From Paenibacillus algorifonticola (GTDB taxonomy: Bacteria; Bacillota; Bacilli; Paenibacillales; Paenibacillaceae), in the NCBI RefSeq assembly GCF_000971975.1, contig NZ_LAQO01000008.1:124001-188000 (forward strand): a stretch of 64,000 nucleotides of DNA, written 5' to 3'. How positions within the stretch are numbered: the stretch's first letter is position 1; every line of letters starts with the position of its first letter. Shown one piece after another: positions 18,913 to 28,386 of this stretch. A program made the position numbers and the translations under genes. A model generated the notes under the pieces. The model ran no database searches. It worked only from the letters and a program-made list of their open reading frames with translations, and was not told the origin of the DNA.

Positions 18913-19129
18913 GGAAACGCTCCTTTTGCTTTGCTTATTCGAAAGTCGTTACTAGGAAGTACAATAACTAGACGTTTGTATTCCATTCTTTGTTGCCATT
19001 GACAGGTGTGATCTTAGGCAACCTATGAATAGATTCAAGAAGGACAGTCAATAATTCAAACTAACCACTATAAAGAAAAAGCGAGATATAGATTGAAACT
19101 TTAAAAAAAACAAAGAAAATCATTTCAAT

Positions 19130-19184
19130 ACACCCCAACTTCGATTACAATATTAACTGTCTTCATATTATTGAACTGGGGTGT
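19130..19184. promoter_or_regulatory. Inverted repeat ACACCCCA/TGGGGTGT before the toxin-antitoxin island
   Basis: Eight-base arms at 19130-19137 and 19177-19184, 39 bases apart. The second arm covers the likely ribosome site of the first island gene, so protein binding or RNA folding here could limit its translation. Confidence 0.4.
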
Positions 19185-19189
19185 TTGAT

Positions 19190-19945
19190 GTGGATCAATA
19201 CAAGTTTAGTCCTGCACATAATAATATGATTGTTGATGCTATTGTTGAAGGTTATCGTGACTATGTTGATCATCGTAAAGACAGAAAATCAAAAATGAAA
19301 ATCAGCTCTGCTTTTTCTTGGACTAAGGGTAATTTTATTGAGAGCAAACTCGCTGAAGAGTGCATAGCTCATGGATTCACATACAAGAAATCAAAGGCTG
19401 GATTAACATGGGATTACCTCCAATTCATTAATGGAGATTCCAAAATTCTTTTTCTTATTAAGAATGCCGCTTATTTCAATGAAGATTGCTTTTCACAAGC
19501 TACACTTCCAGATGAGAGCGAAAGTAAGGGGTCTCTTCGCACCTATCTTCACGAACTCTCAAAAATAAATAAAGATTTACCATTTTCCTCCTCAGAAAAA
19601 TCGCCAAAAAGAGCGAAACAAACAGAGCGGGTCGAACAACTTTCCTTATTTATTTTAGAAAGTAAAGTCAAAGCTGACCTTGATAATTTCAAATCTTCTT
19701 ACAACGAGTTCCACATACTCACCTATTCTATTGATGAAGCGTATCAAATTTCTGAGGTTTTGCACTATCTTCCTAATCCAAATGATAACATCGCATACCT
19801 TGTCGAGGATCTTTCCGATTTTATCTCAGGAGCTACACTATCTGATGAGGACCGAGAAGTAGTAGCACCTGAAATAAATGATGACCGTATGGACCCAGCA
19901 GCATTTGATATTGGTATATATGAAGATAAAAAACAAGATATATAA
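19190..19945 (+). CDS. DUF5986-like protein, putative toxin partner
   Basis: Protein of 251 residues, no signal or membrane helix. It resembles the DUF5986 family, found next to spr1629-type repressor/antitoxin proteins; recognised from the pairing and from motifs such as SSAFSWTKGNFIESKLAEEC and YLQFINGDSKILFLIKNA. The GTG at 19190 has GGGGTG six bases upstream; a GTG at 19181 is possible. The next gene follows after 37 bases. GC is clearly lower than the flanks, a sign of transfer. The biochemical activity is not known. Confidence 0.6.
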   Translation: MDQYKFSPAHNNMIVDAIVEGYRDYVDHRKDRKSKMKISSAFSWTKGNFIESKLAEECIAHGFTYKKSKAGLTWDYLQFINGDSKILFLIKNAAYFNEDCFSQATLPDESESKGSLRTYLHELSKINKDLPFSSSEKSPKRAKQTERVEQLSLFILESKVKADLDNFKSSYNEFHILTYSIDEAYQISEVLHYLPNPNDNIAYLVEDLSDFISGATLSDEDREVVAPEINDDRMDPAAFDIGIYEDKKQDI

Positions 19946-19982
19946 AACAGTATGATGTTAAATAAACTAGGAGGCAGCAGGC

Positions 19983-21179
19983 ATGTTTATTGGTAAGAAC
20001 CTAACCAATTTACGAATCATGCACGGATATTCGCGAAAAGAGCTCTCCGAAAAGTTAGGCGTAACAGAACAAGCAGTCTGGCAATACGAGAATGCTTATA
20101 CATCTCCTAAAATGCAAATCGTAAATGAGTTAAAACGGATTTTTCAAGTGAAAAGTAAATATTTCTATACAGAAGACATGCTTGAAAAGAATACCACTTC
20201 AGACAATATCGACTTAACGAATATTGCCTATCGCTCAAAAGTGCTAAATGTCATCTCAAAAACGCAAGCAGAGGCTAAGCATGTTGAATTTTTGAATGTA
20301 TTTGTCAACTATCTTACAACTAAAATTAGTTATCCTACCCTTAAAATGATTAAATTACGTGATGAAGTTATAGAGTATTTAAATCATACAGAGGACAATA
20401 GATCTGCTCAAATCAACCATGTTGCTCTTTTAGCACGACAAAGACTTGAGCTATCAAAAACGAATAATGATGATCTTATGTTCTTGATTGAAAAAAGCGG
20501 TGTTTTCGTGTTTGAAAAGGCTATTGGTGAAGAAATTGATGCCTATAGCCTTTGGACTCTTGATGATAGGCCATATATTATTTTAGGCAATATGAAGCGT
20601 TCAGCCGTTCGTAGGAACTTTGATATCGCTCATGAATTAGGTCATTTATTACTTCATTATCGTATGGAGTTTACGAACTTAGAACGAAAAGAACACAAAC
20701 TTATTGAGAATGAAGCAAATATGTTTGCTGGGGCTTTGCTATTGCCTGAAGACGAATTCACCACCGATATGCAGGATGTGTCCCATCTTACCAATCCAGA
20801 TGATTATTTAGATTTAAAAAAGAAATGGAAAACTTCGTTGCAGGTGTTGGGGTATAGAGCAGCTAATCTTGGAATCATTCAGTCAAAGGATCATCGTAAC
20901 TTCTATGCGGCCATGCATCGGAAAGGTTATTTGGAGTTTGAACCCCTTGATAACGTAATTCCAATTCAGAAACCAATGAAAATTAAAACCATCATTGATT
21001 TCGTTTCAAAAAAAGGAGTTATCGACATTGGTCAAATGATTGAGAAGGATTGGAAAGCCGAAATTCCCTTCTTCCATCATCTCACAGGAATTGATTCAAG
21101 TTTTTTCAATAAATATATGACTCGAAGCCTAGACTTTGAACTCCGTGATATTTCTGAAATATCTAAGCATACTTCTTAA
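19983..21179 (+). CDS. XRE-family HTH fused to ImmA/IrrE metallo-endopeptidase (repressor/antitoxin type)
   Basis: Protein of 398 residues. An N-terminal XRE HTH (residues 6-60, RKELSEKLGVTEQAVWQYEN) is joined to an ImmA/IrrE-type zinc protease whose active site HELGHLLLH lies near residue 219, with the downstream Glu (NEANMFAGALLLPED). ImmA-type proteases cleave repressors; fused to HTH they act as repressors and antitoxins (spr1629-type). A further 130 residues after the protease are unassigned. GGAGG precedes the ATG. With the gene before it, it forms a likely two-gene toxin-antitoxin operon in low-GC DNA. Confidence 0.85.
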   Translation: MFIGKNLTNLRIMHGYSRKELSEKLGVTEQAVWQYENAYTSPKMQIVNELKRIFQVKSKYFYTEDMLEKNTTSDNIDLTNIAYRSKVLNVISKTQAEAKHVEFLNVFVNYLTTKISYPTLKMIKLRDEVIEYLNHTEDNRSAQINHVALLARQRLELSKTNNDDLMFLIEKSGVFVFEKAIGEEIDAYSLWTLDDRPYIILGNMKRSAVRRNFDIAHELGHLLLHYRMEFTNLERKEHKLIENEANMFAGALLLPEDEFTTDMQDVSHLTNPDDYLDLKKKWKTSLQVLGYRAANLGIIQSKDHRNFYAAMHRKGYLEFEPLDNVIPIQKPMKIKTIIDFVSKKGVIDIGQMIEKDWKAEIPFFHHLTGIDSSFFNKYMTRSLDFELRDISEISKHTS

Positions 21180-21276
21180 GTAAAATTGATAATTGAAGAA
21201 GCAACTTAGTAACATTTGCTTGTTATTCTTAGCCATCTTGCCATTCTACCGTCATGGCTTACACAATCATTAATAA

Positions 21277-21306
21277 GGGAAACTGCAGTTACATTACCAG
21301 TTTCCC
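21277..21306 (+). terminator. Stem-loop after the ImmA/IrrE gene
   Basis: GGGAAACTG/CAGTTTCCC, nine base pairs with a 12-base loop; no T run. It may end or stabilise the island transcript. Confidence 0.45.
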
Positions 21307-21326
21307 CTATACCTCAAGATAAAAAT

Positions 21327-21541
21327 CTATGTGAAGGCTGCAAGGGTAGGCTCAAACCTAATTCGGCTATGTTCATAAACGCATTCGATTGCAATGTCGA
21401 GAACCCGTTTCTCGGTTAGCATCAAATTCTCCAAGCTGATGGCCAGCTTTCGAGAGAGGATATAGCTTTGTAGCGGCACGCCAAAAGCGCACTTGAAGAG
21501 TCGACGCAAATGAACAACGGAGAACGGGAGACAAGAACTTC
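21327..21541 (-). pseudogene. Remnant of an AraC-family regulator
   Basis: About 70 codons encode the start of an AraC HTH domain: PFSVVHLRRLFKCAFGVP, then LSRKLAISLENLMLTEKRVLDIAIEC and YEHS, after which the sequence departs from the family and stops. There is no start codon with a ribosome site, and the second HTH is missing. It fills most of the gap between the toxin-antitoxin island and the methyltransferase gene; 21542-21706 show no gene. Confidence 0.65.
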
Positions 21542-21706
21542 TTTTTTTTGCACTATCGTAATCCGTTACTTTAAGTACAATATTTCACAAACTATAACTA
21601 TTTTAATTCAAACTTGTACATAAGAATGTCGTCAATGTAGCAGGAACAAAATTCCAACTGGATAATTGACATATCAATTCTTCGACTCACGCTCCCTAAG
21701 TGAATA

Positions 21707-22462
21707 TTAAATCTCTCCCCAATATAACTCTGTTTCATATATATAAGGTACTTTACCGTTTTTCTCATATCGATTAAATAGCTTTTTTAATTCGTCCATC
21801 ATACGTCCGTAGTTAGGATGTTCAGGCATAGGAGTATAGGAGGAAGACATTACTCTTCCACTTAGACCCTCAAAATCAAATAATTGTTGTAATTTAAAAA
21901 CGGACTTCTCCATGGTATTTTCTTTAAAAAATAATTGCAGTTCATCTTCCGAAATGTTTTTGTGATTCACTTCGGAGTAATCAATACCATAGTTAAGCAA
22001 TAAATGTTCTATCCCTTCTAAAAAAGGGGTTCCTTTTGTTTGACGTGTATTCCAAACTAAAATAACCTTACCACGGTCTTTTAGAATTCGTTTAAATTCC
22101 ATTTTTGTAACAGTACGATCGAACCAGTGGAACGCTTGTGCACAAACTATAAAGTCTACGGAATTGTCACGTAAACATGTTGATTCTGCTGAACCTGCCA
22201 CAGCACGAAAGTTGGATTCATGTCCAAGTATTTGTACACAAGCTTTTCGCATTTCCTGATTCGGTTCTACTGCAATAACATTAGTACCTCTTTCAACTAG
22301 TAATTTAGATAATTTTCCTGTTCCTGCCCCAATATCAGCCACGGTCGAATTCTCATCAAGTTTGACAATATCATATAAATAATCTATTGCGTCACTCGGA
22401 TATGTTGGACGATATTTCATATAATCTTTAACTCTATTTGAAAATGATTGCTTTATGTCCAT
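21707..22462 (-). CDS. Class I SAM-dependent methyltransferase
   Basis: Protein of 251 residues with a Rossmann-type methyltransferase fold: motif I VADIGAGTGKLSKLL (about residues 37-51), the acidic end of strand 2 (VIAVEPNQEM), and IVCAQAFHWFD after strand 4, as in UbiE/BioC-like enzymes. The N-terminal FSNRVKDYMKYRPTYP is common in this subgroup. ATG 22462 (or 22468) follows GGAGG; the open frame extends 48 codons upstream without family similarity. GC is lower than average. The methyl acceptor is unknown. Confidence 0.88.
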   Translation of the reverse strand: MDIKQSFSNRVKDYMKYRPTYPSDAIDYLYDIVKLDENSTVADIGAGTGKLSKLLVERGTNVIAVEPNQEMRKACVQILGHESNFRAVAGSAESTCLRDNSVDFIVCAQAFHWFDRTVTKMEFKRILKDRGKVILVWNTRQTKGTPFLEGIEHLLLNYGIDYSEVNHKNISEDELQLFFKENTMEKSVFKLQQLFDFEGLSGRVMSSSYTPMPEHPNYGRMMDELKKLFNRYEKNGKVPYIYETELYWGEI

Positions 22463-22629
22463 CACCATACTCCTCCATCCACTTATAAGACGACAAAAGT
22501 TTACCTGTTGTTTCATATTCCTTCTTTCGATGGATGCTCCTACGGTCATATCTTTTGTTACCGAAAATGAACATCTGGATACCCAGCCCCAAACTTCAAT
22601 TGCCAAAGAAGTAAATATAATTAACTAGA

Positions 22630-22663
22630 GCAAAACAAAAAGGCCGGAGGTTCACCTCCGGCC
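22630..22663 (-). terminator. Terminator of the araBDA operon
   Basis: GGCCGGAGG-TTCA-CCTCCGGCC stem (22642-22663) followed on the minus strand by TTTTTGTTTTG, 38 bases after the araA stop. Confidence 0.9.
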
Positions 22664-22700
22664 GCAAGGAAAAGCTTATCTGCTTGAATGAATAGCGATG

Positions 22701-24125
22701 TTACTTGATTACAACGTACTCCAGGTTCACCAGCTTAGCATAAGTCACGATTTGGTCTGTCGTCAGGTTCAAGGAAACGACAGTATGATGGCCGCCGCCA
22801 TTCTCAATCCAAGCTTTTACGCCATCCTGGAAGTTCGGCTTCACCGTCCACAGCACACGAGCTACAGGGAGCTTAGGAGCTGGAACCGTTGGCTCGAATG
22901 CGGAAACCTCGTTGATCAACAGTTTGTAATGGGTACCAAAATCAGCCATGGAGACGACGACACCTTCGCCAGCTTTGCCGTCGAATATGAGACGCGCTGG
23001 ATCTTCGCGATCGCCAATACCCAATGGGGAAACGATGATTGTTGGTTTGTTGCTGGCCAAAGTCGGGTCTACCTCAAGCATATGAGATTGCAGGATGGCT
23101 TCTTGCCCAGCTGCCATCTCGTATGTGTAATCCTCCATAAAGCCTGTATTTTGGTTGTGGCTCATCACTTTCAGCAAGCGATCAAGCGCGGCCGTCTTCC
23201 AGTCGCCCTCACCGGCAAAGCCGTAGCCTTGTGCCATCAGTCGTTGGACAGCCAGACCCGGAAGCTGCTTCATGCCATGCAAATCCTCGAAGTTCGTAGT
23301 GAAGGCATTGTAGCCCTTCTCTTCAAAGAAACGTTTCATGGCGATTTCATAGCTCGCTTGTACTCTTACGCTAGCTTCCCAAGACTCTTTGCTGCTCGTG
23401 CCATAATCAAATGTATATAGCTCCGCATACAGCCCCATCAGATCGTCGATTTCTTGCTCCGTAACGGCATTCACGTATTGTACGAGGTCGCCGATGCCGT
23501 AATAATCCACCGTCCATCCGAATTGAATTTGGGCTTCAACTTTATCTCCATCCGTAACGCCGACGTTGCGCATATTGTCGCCAAAACGAGCAACCTTGAT
23601 GTTAAAGCTTTCGTTATAGGCAACCGCTACGTCCATCCAGTCGGCAATTTGCTGATGCACTTCTGGACGTTCCCAGTAGCCTACGACGATTTTATTTTGC
23701 TTCTTCAGACGGGCATTGATGAAGCCATATTCACGGTCACCATGAGCGGCCTGATTCAGGTTCATGAAGTCCATATCGATCGTGGCCCAAGGAATGCTTT
23801 CATTGAATTGCGTTGCCAGGTGAAGCAACGGCTTTTGCAGCAATTTCGTTCCGCGAATCCACATTTTTGCAGGCGAGAACGTATGCATCCATGTAATAAC
23901 GCCCGCTACTTCGTCGCGATAATTAACTTCTTTCATAATGCTTGTGATTTTATCTGCGCTGACAGCCAGGTCTTGCAATACGAGCGGGTAAGGCAGCACA
24001 CCGCTTGCATTCAAGGCATCCGTCATCGTCTGAGCATGTGCTTTCACTTCAGCCAATGCTTCTTCCCCATACAGGTTTTGAGAACCTACGACAAACCAAA
24101 ACTGTTTAGCTAATGTTACTGACAT
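22701..24125 (-). CDS. araA: L-arabinose isomerase
   Basis: Cytoplasmic isomerase of 474 residues that converts L-arabinose to L-ribulose; length is normal. The start [16 protein letters not shown] is typical, and metal ligands lie in the usual places: Glu in FAGEGDW and in [11 protein letters not shown], His in [10 protein letters not shown] and [14 protein letters not shown] 24125 is used; GAGGAT precedes it and the ATG at 24134 would overlap that site. It is the last gene of the operon araB-araD-araA and ends before a strong terminator. Confidence 0.98.
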   Translation of the reverse strand: MSVTLAKQFWFVVGSQNLYGEEALAEVKAHAQTMTDALNASGVLPYPLVLQDLAVSADKITSIMKEVNYRDEVAGVITWMHTFSPAKMWIRGTKLLQKPLLHLATQFNESIPWATIDMDFMNLNQAAHGDREYGFINARLKKQNKIVVGYWERPEVHQQIADWMDVAVAYNESFNIKVARFGDNMRNVGVTDGDKVEAQIQFGWTVDYYGIGDLVQYVNAVTEQEIDDLMGLYAELYTFDYGTSSKESWEASVRVQASYEIAMKRFFEEKGYNAFTTNFEDLHGMKQLPGLAVQRLMAQGYGFAGEGDWKTAALDRLLKVMSHNQNTGFMEDYTYEMAAGQEAILQSHMLEVDPTLASNKPTIIVSPLGIGDREDPARLIFDGKAGEGVVVSMADFGTHYKLLINEVSAFEPTVPAPKLPVARVLWTVKPNFQDGVKAWIENGGGHHTVVSLNLTTDQIVTYAKLVNLEYVVIK

Positions 24126-24167
24126 TCCAATCATCCTCTTTTCTAAATTTAATAGTGGATAAAATGA

Positions 24168-24863
24168 TTACTTCTGCCCGTAATATGCGTCTTTCCCATG
24201 TTTACGCAAATAGTGTTTGTCCAAAATGCCTTGCGGCAGCTCTTTGGCGAAATGATTCAATTGCCGCGCATACAAATTCATTTTGCAAACTTCCTCCAGC
24301 ACAACGCTGTTCACGACCGCCGATTTCGCATCCTTGCCCCAAGTAAACGGTGCGTGACCATGGAGCAGGACGGCCGGAATGGCCATGACATCCAGCCCGC
24401 GCTGCTCAAACGTTTCGATGATGACACGCCCCGTTTCAGCCTCGTAACCCCGGTCAATCTCCCCTTGGTTCAGGAAACGAGCACAAGGCACGGCTCCATA
24501 AAAGGTGTCCGCATGCGTCGTTCCCATTACTGGTACATCAAGTCCTGCTTGTGCCCAGATCGTTGCCCAAGTGGAGTGGGTGTGCACGATGCCGCCGATC
24601 TCTGAGTAATGTTTATACAATACGGCATGAGTCGCGGTATCGGAGGAAGGTCTTAGCTCTCCCTCCACCACATTGCCATCGAGATCCACAACGACCATAT
24701 CGCTCGCCTTCATCTTGTCATAACTGACTCCGCTTGGTTTGATGACGAACAGGCCGCTTTCCCGATCCATTGCGCTTACATTGCCCCATGTGAATTTTAC
24801 GAGTCCATGCTTCGGCAATTCCAGATTCGCCTGATATACCTCTTCTTTCAGCTGTTCTAACAT
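24168..24863 (-). CDS. araD: L-ribulose-5-phosphate 4-epimerase
   Basis: Class II aldolase-family enzyme of 231 residues, interconverting L-ribulose 5-phosphate and D-xylulose 5-phosphate. It shows the phosphate contacts TWGNVSA and KPSGVSY, zinc ligands HTHSTWA (about residues 94-100) and LLHGHAPF near 170, and Asp/Glu residues of the family. GGGAGGG lies before the ATG, inside the end of araB, from which it is separated by two bases. Middle gene of the operon. Confidence 0.97.
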   Translation of the reverse strand: MLEQLKEEVYQANLELPKHGLVKFTWGNVSAMDRESGLFVIKPSGVSYDKMKASDMVVVDLDGNVVEGELRPSSDTATHAVLYKHYSEIGGIVHTHSTWATIWAQAGLDVPVMGTTHADTFYGAVPCARFLNQGEIDRGYEAETGRVIIETFEQRGLDVMAIPAVLLHGHAPFTWGKDAKSAVVNSVVLEEVCKMNLYARQLNHFAKELPQGILDKHYLRKHGKDAYYGQK

Positions 24864-24865
24864 CG

Positions 24866-26488
24866 TTAGTCCCTCCCGTTCTCTAGCAGATGGTCTACAG
24901 CAGCCTGCTCAATGGCCAGTCCGTTCCGGTAGCGCTCCATAAATGCTTCAAAACCTTTCACATCGGATGCGTCCGGAGCCATTTCCTGCCCCTCGACATC
25001 TTTAAAGACCTTCTGTTCGAGGAAGTCGTCCAGGCTCTCCTGCTGATCCTTGTTGATCAAATAAGAAGCCAGAAGCGCCATCCCCCACGCCCCGCCTTCG
25101 CCGGCTGTGGACATGACCGAAATCGGAACGTTCATCGCCGCGGCTACCATTTTTTGTCCGACGACAGGGGTTTTAAATAGACCGCCGTGAGCCAAAATGC
25201 TGTCAATGGCGACATGCTCATTTTCGGTCAAAATGTCCATGCCAAGCTTGAGTGCTCCGAAAGCAGTGAACAGATGGGTGCGCATGAAATTAGCCAGAGT
25301 GAAGTTGCTCTCAGGCGAGCGAACGAATAGCGGACGTCCTTTTTCAATTCCCGTAATATTTTCGCCTGAGTAATAACCGTAGCTCAGCAAACCGCCGCCA
25401 TCCGGGTCGGCCTCCAAAGCCTTATTAAACATCACGCTGAACAATTTTCCGTTATCCGCTTCGTAGCCCATGGCCACAGAGAATTCACGGAACAAGCCCA
25501 TCCATGCATTGATATCGCTGGAGCAGTTGTTGGCATGCACCATGCCGACCGGACTTCCGTCTGGCGTCGTGACCATATCGATTTCCGGATAGACCTTGGA
25601 TAATTCCTTCTCCAATACAATCATCGCAAAAACGGAGGTTCCTACGGAGATGTTCCCCGTACGCTTTCTCACGCTATTCGTGGCAACCATGCCTGTCCCG
25701 GCATCACCTTCCGGAGGACAAAGCGAAATGCCTGGCTGCAGATCCTGCGAGGGGTCCAAAATACGGGCTCCCGCCTCGGTTAATTCACCAGCTTGCTCGC
25801 CTGAGAGGTGGACTTTAGGAAGAAGATCCTCCAGTTTCCACGGATAGCCGCCCGCTGAAATCAGTTCATCGAATTGCTTGACCATCAAGGGATGGTAATT
25901 ATGAGTCGATTCGTCAATCGGGAAAATACCAGAGGCATCCCCGATACCAATCGCTTTATTTCCAGTTAGCAGCCAGTGAATGTAACCGGCCAAAGTCGTC
26001 ACAAAATCAATACGAGGCACATGTTCCTCTTTGTTTAATATCGCTTGATACAAATGGGCAATACTCCAGCGCTCAGGGATATTGAATTGGAATTTGTCCG
26101 TCAGCTCCCTTGCTGCCTCACCGGTTGTTGCATTGCGCCAAGTTCGAAACGGTACGAGCAGCTCTCCCGTGCTGTCGAACGCCATATAGCCGTGCATCAT
26201 TGCGGAAAATCCGATCGAACCCACAGTCTTGAGGGTGACTTCGTAATTGCGTTCCACTTCTTGCTTCATTTCGCGATAGGCCGTTTGGAGGCCTGTGATG
26301 ATATCCTCTTGGCTGTATGTCCAATATCCGTTTTTTAATTGATTTTCCCATTCATAGCTTCCTGACGCGATGGTCTCAAAACGATGATCGATCAATACCG
26401 CTTTGATCCGCGTAGATCCAAATTCGATACCCAGCGAAGTTTCTCCCTTAGCTATCGCTTCTTTCAACTCTACATGATTCATAATCAC
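24866..26488 (-). CDS. araB: FGGY-family sugar kinase, probable ribulokinase
   Basis: Carbohydrate kinase of 540 residues, first gene of the operon, assigned as the L-ribulose kinase from context. The phosphate 1 loop reads [16 protein letters not shown], unlike the VDFGTxSxRA of classical AraB, so it belongs to the alternative FGGY branch also used by some Firmicutes for ribulose. ATPase motifs [12 protein letters not shown] and [15 protein letters not shown] are present. The GTG at 26488 follows GAGGGG by six bases; an ATG two codons later is possible. Expression is under the AraR-box promoter at 26670-26698. Confidence 0.85.
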   Translation of the reverse strand: MIMNHVELKEAIAKGETSLGIEFGSTRIKAVLIDHRFETIASGSYEWENQLKNGYWTYSQEDIITGLQTAYREMKQEVERNYEVTLKTVGSIGFSAMMHGYMAFDSTGELLVPFRTWRNATTGEAARELTDKFQFNIPERWSIAHLYQAILNKEEHVPRIDFVTTLAGYIHWLLTGNKAIGIGDASGIFPIDESTHNYHPLMVKQFDELISAGGYPWKLEDLLPKVHLSGEQAGELTEAGARILDPSQDLQPGISLCPPEGDAGTGMVATNSVRKRTGNISVGTSVFAMIVLEKELSKVYPEIDMVTTPDGSPVGMVHANNCSSDINAWMGLFREFSVAMGYEADNGKLFSVMFNKALEADPDGGGLLSYGYYSGENITGIEKGRPLFVRSPESNFTLANFMRTHLFTAFGALKLGMDILTENEHVAIDSILAHGGLFKTPVVGQKMVAAAMNVPISVMSTAGEGGAWGMALLASYLINKDQQESLDDFLEQKVFKDVEGQEMAPDASDVKGFEAFMERYRNGLAIEQAAVDHLLENGRD

Positions 26489-26669
26489 GTATGTCCCCTC
26501 TCTGTTCGCGGTTTTTAAACCTGAAGGATGGAATTAAAGTGAGTGTGATACCTCAATAACAGGTCTATGTTGATTCGTATAATAGCTGCTTCAGATTAAA
26601 CGGTTCACTCCATAAAAAGAAGCGCAACGATTTAATCAAAAGAAGACGCTTTCCATTACTGACAGCCTT

Positions 26670-26698
26670 AGTATATTTTTTGTACGTACATTTGTCAA
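26670..26698 (-). promoter_or_regulatory. araBDA promoter with AraR operator in the spacer
   Basis: Minus strand: TTGACA (26698-26693), 17-base spacer, TATACT (26675-26670). The spacer contains TGTACGTACA (26681-26690) in a TTTGTACGTACATT context, matching the B. subtilis AraR box ATTTGTACGTACAA. AraR bound here would block polymerase; arabinose should relieve this. Confidence 0.88.
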
Positions 26699-26870
26699 CA
26701 CCAACTAATAGTTATACTTACAACGGCGCCATCTCCTCTTAATCCTTGGAGTTAATGTCCTCTTATTAGACATTTTCCCATGTGAAAAATCCCAGTACAA
26801 GCATGGAATTACACCATTTATTTCGTAAAAAATGGCGCTGCATGTTCATTCGCTGCAAATCATGTTAGAA

Positions 26871-26884
26871 TGTGTACGTACAAC
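26871..26884 (+). promoter_or_regulatory. AraR operator at the araR promoter
   Basis: TGTGTACGTACAAC, an AraR box directly after an extended -10 (TGTTAGAAT, 26863-26871) and before araR, suited to autorepression. The remaining 26489-26897 carries no gene; a weak cre-like AAACGGT core lies at 26598-26604. Confidence 0.8.
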
Positions 26885-26897
26885 TTTCTGAACAACG

Positions 26898-28007
26898 ATG
26901 AAAGAAGTGGATTACGTGAAGCCAAAATATCAAATCATCATTGATGATATAAAAAGCAATATCCTGTCGGGAACGTACAAAGCAGGTGAGCAAATTTCTA
27001 CAGAGTCTGCTTTGCAGAGCAGCTACAATGTTAGCCGCCAGACGGTTCGGAAGGCCATTTTGGAGCTGTCCAACGAAGGGTTCCTAAGAAGCGAAAAGGG
27101 ATCTGGGACATATGTAAGCAGCCAATACCGCTCCAGATCGGGCGGAAATGCCGCAAAAAAAACGATTGGCGTCATCACGACCTATATCTCGGATTACATC
27201 TTCCCCTCTATAATCCGTGGTATAGAAGGCCGATTAAATGAAGATAACTATTCGTTACTGTTAGCCAGTACAAATAATGATATTATGCAGGAAAAGAAGG
27301 CGCTCGAAATGATGCTGTCCTATGGTGTGGACGGTCTTATTATTGAACCGACCAAAAGCAATTTATACAACCCCAATATTGCTTACTACCTCTCTTTCAA
27401 GGAGCAGGAGGTTCCGTTCACCATGATTAATGCCTACTATGAAGAACTGGAGGTCCCTTTCTTCTGTCTGGATGACGTGCAGTCCAGCTATCTCGCAACC
27501 CGGGAACTGATTGCTAAAGGACATTCCCAGATTGGCATTATCGCGAAAATGGATGATTTACAAGGGAAATATCGCATGAAGGGATATATCAAGGCGCTTG
27601 GGGAAGCCAAATTACGTCTTCACCCCGAGCAAGTGCTTTCCTTCGATACGGCGACGAAGCCGGACCTTTCCACCAACTTGGAGGAGTTCCTAAACGACAA
27701 TAGGGATGTTCTGACTGCGCTTGTTTGTTACAATGACGAGGTAGGGCTGGAAGTCGTAAATGTCTGTAGAAGACTGGGGATATCCATTCCAGATGAGCTA
27801 TCCATCATTGGCCAAGACAATTCGTATATCGCCAAAAATGCAAATATCAAACTAACGACTCTGACGCACCCCCAAGAACAAATGGGACGTGACGCAGCGG
27901 ACTGGGTCATTAAGAATTTACAAGGTAAAAAAGACTTGCCCACTACCACCTACTACCAACCGGTGTTAATTGAAGGTGAAACCGTAAAAGAGATCGAAGT
28001 GGAGTAA
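26898..28007 (+). CDS. araR: AraR, arabinose-responsive GntR/LacI-type repressor
   Basis: Repressor of 369 residues with the hybrid build of B. subtilis AraR: an N-terminal GntR winged helix (KYQIIIDDIKSNILSG, then YNVSRQTVRKAILELSNEGF, residues 10-75) and a LacI-type effector domain from about residue 85 (KTIGVITTYISDYIFPSIIRG) ending in SIIGQDNSY and LTTLTHPQEQMG. It is divergent from araBDA with an AraR box in front of each. The ATG at 26898 lacks a clear ribosome site; the GTG at 26916 is an alternative start. Confidence 0.95.
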   Translation: MKEVDYVKPKYQIIIDDIKSNILSGTYKAGEQISTESALQSSYNVSRQTVRKAILELSNEGFLRSEKGSGTYVSSQYRSRSGGNAAKKTIGVITTYISDYIFPSIIRGIEGRLNEDNYSLLLASTNNDIMQEKKALEMMLSYGVDGLIIEPTKSNLYNPNIAYYLSFKEQEVPFTMINAYYEELEVPFFCLDDVQSSYLATRELIAKGHSQIGIIAKMDDLQGKYRMKGYIKALGEAKLRLHPEQVLSFDTATKPDLSTNLEEFLNDNRDVLTALVCYNDEVGLEVVNVCRRLGISIPDELSIIGQDNSYIAKNANIKLTTLTHPQEQMGRDAADWVIKNLQGKKDLPTTTYYQPVLIEGETVKEIEVE

Positions 28008-28151
28008 GGCTTCGCGTTGTTCATTTTTAGACATCCGTTAATACTGCTCAAAGATGATGCTGATGTCTAAATCTAGAACGGCCCACACACGTTCCATCCT
28101 CGAAAATCGACAAGTTCATCTAGCCGGGTGCGGTCGTTCTTCTTTGCGGGC

Positions 28152-28257
28152 GTTTTTGCGTGAGCGGGAAATTGTCCATGCCCTGCGCTTCAAGGAAGCG
28201 GTCGAAATCATTAAGGAGGATCGGGATCAGAAGAAAGGCATCGACAAAAAGGAGTAA
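28152..28257 (+). pseudogene. 3' fragment of a second cotJC copy
   Basis: About 85 bases from GTTTTTGCG onward match the end of cotJC (17264-17347) with about four differences, encoding FLREREIVHALRF and KEAVEIIKEDRDQKK before a different last few residues. Nothing upstream resembles cotJC. The following hairpin also resembles the one after cotJC. This is the leftover of a duplicated cotJC whose body was deleted. The rest of 28008-28386 contains no gene. Confidence 0.85.
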
Positions 28258-28293
28258 AGCATCCACCTTCTATTGGGCGCTTTACTCCTTTTA
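28246..28293 (+). terminator. Terminator after the cotJC fragment
   Basis: AAAAGGAGTAAAGC/GCTTTACTCCTTTT, a 14-bp perfect stem with a T run. Same family as the hairpins at 17371 and 36982. Confidence 0.85.
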
Positions 28294-28386
28294 AATCTGT
28301 ATTTTATGGAACGGAATCTTTTTTCGGCCACATGAACGATCACGTAATTAGCCGGGGCTACGTGGAGATTACATATGTTCGTATAT

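Noticed and set aside
22463-22606. Longer start for the methyltransferase
   Set aside because: The added 48 residues lack similarity, and the GGAGG site lies directly before the inner ATG.
26598-26604. cre-like core near the araB promoter
   Set aside because: Only the AAACGGT core matches; flanks do not fit.
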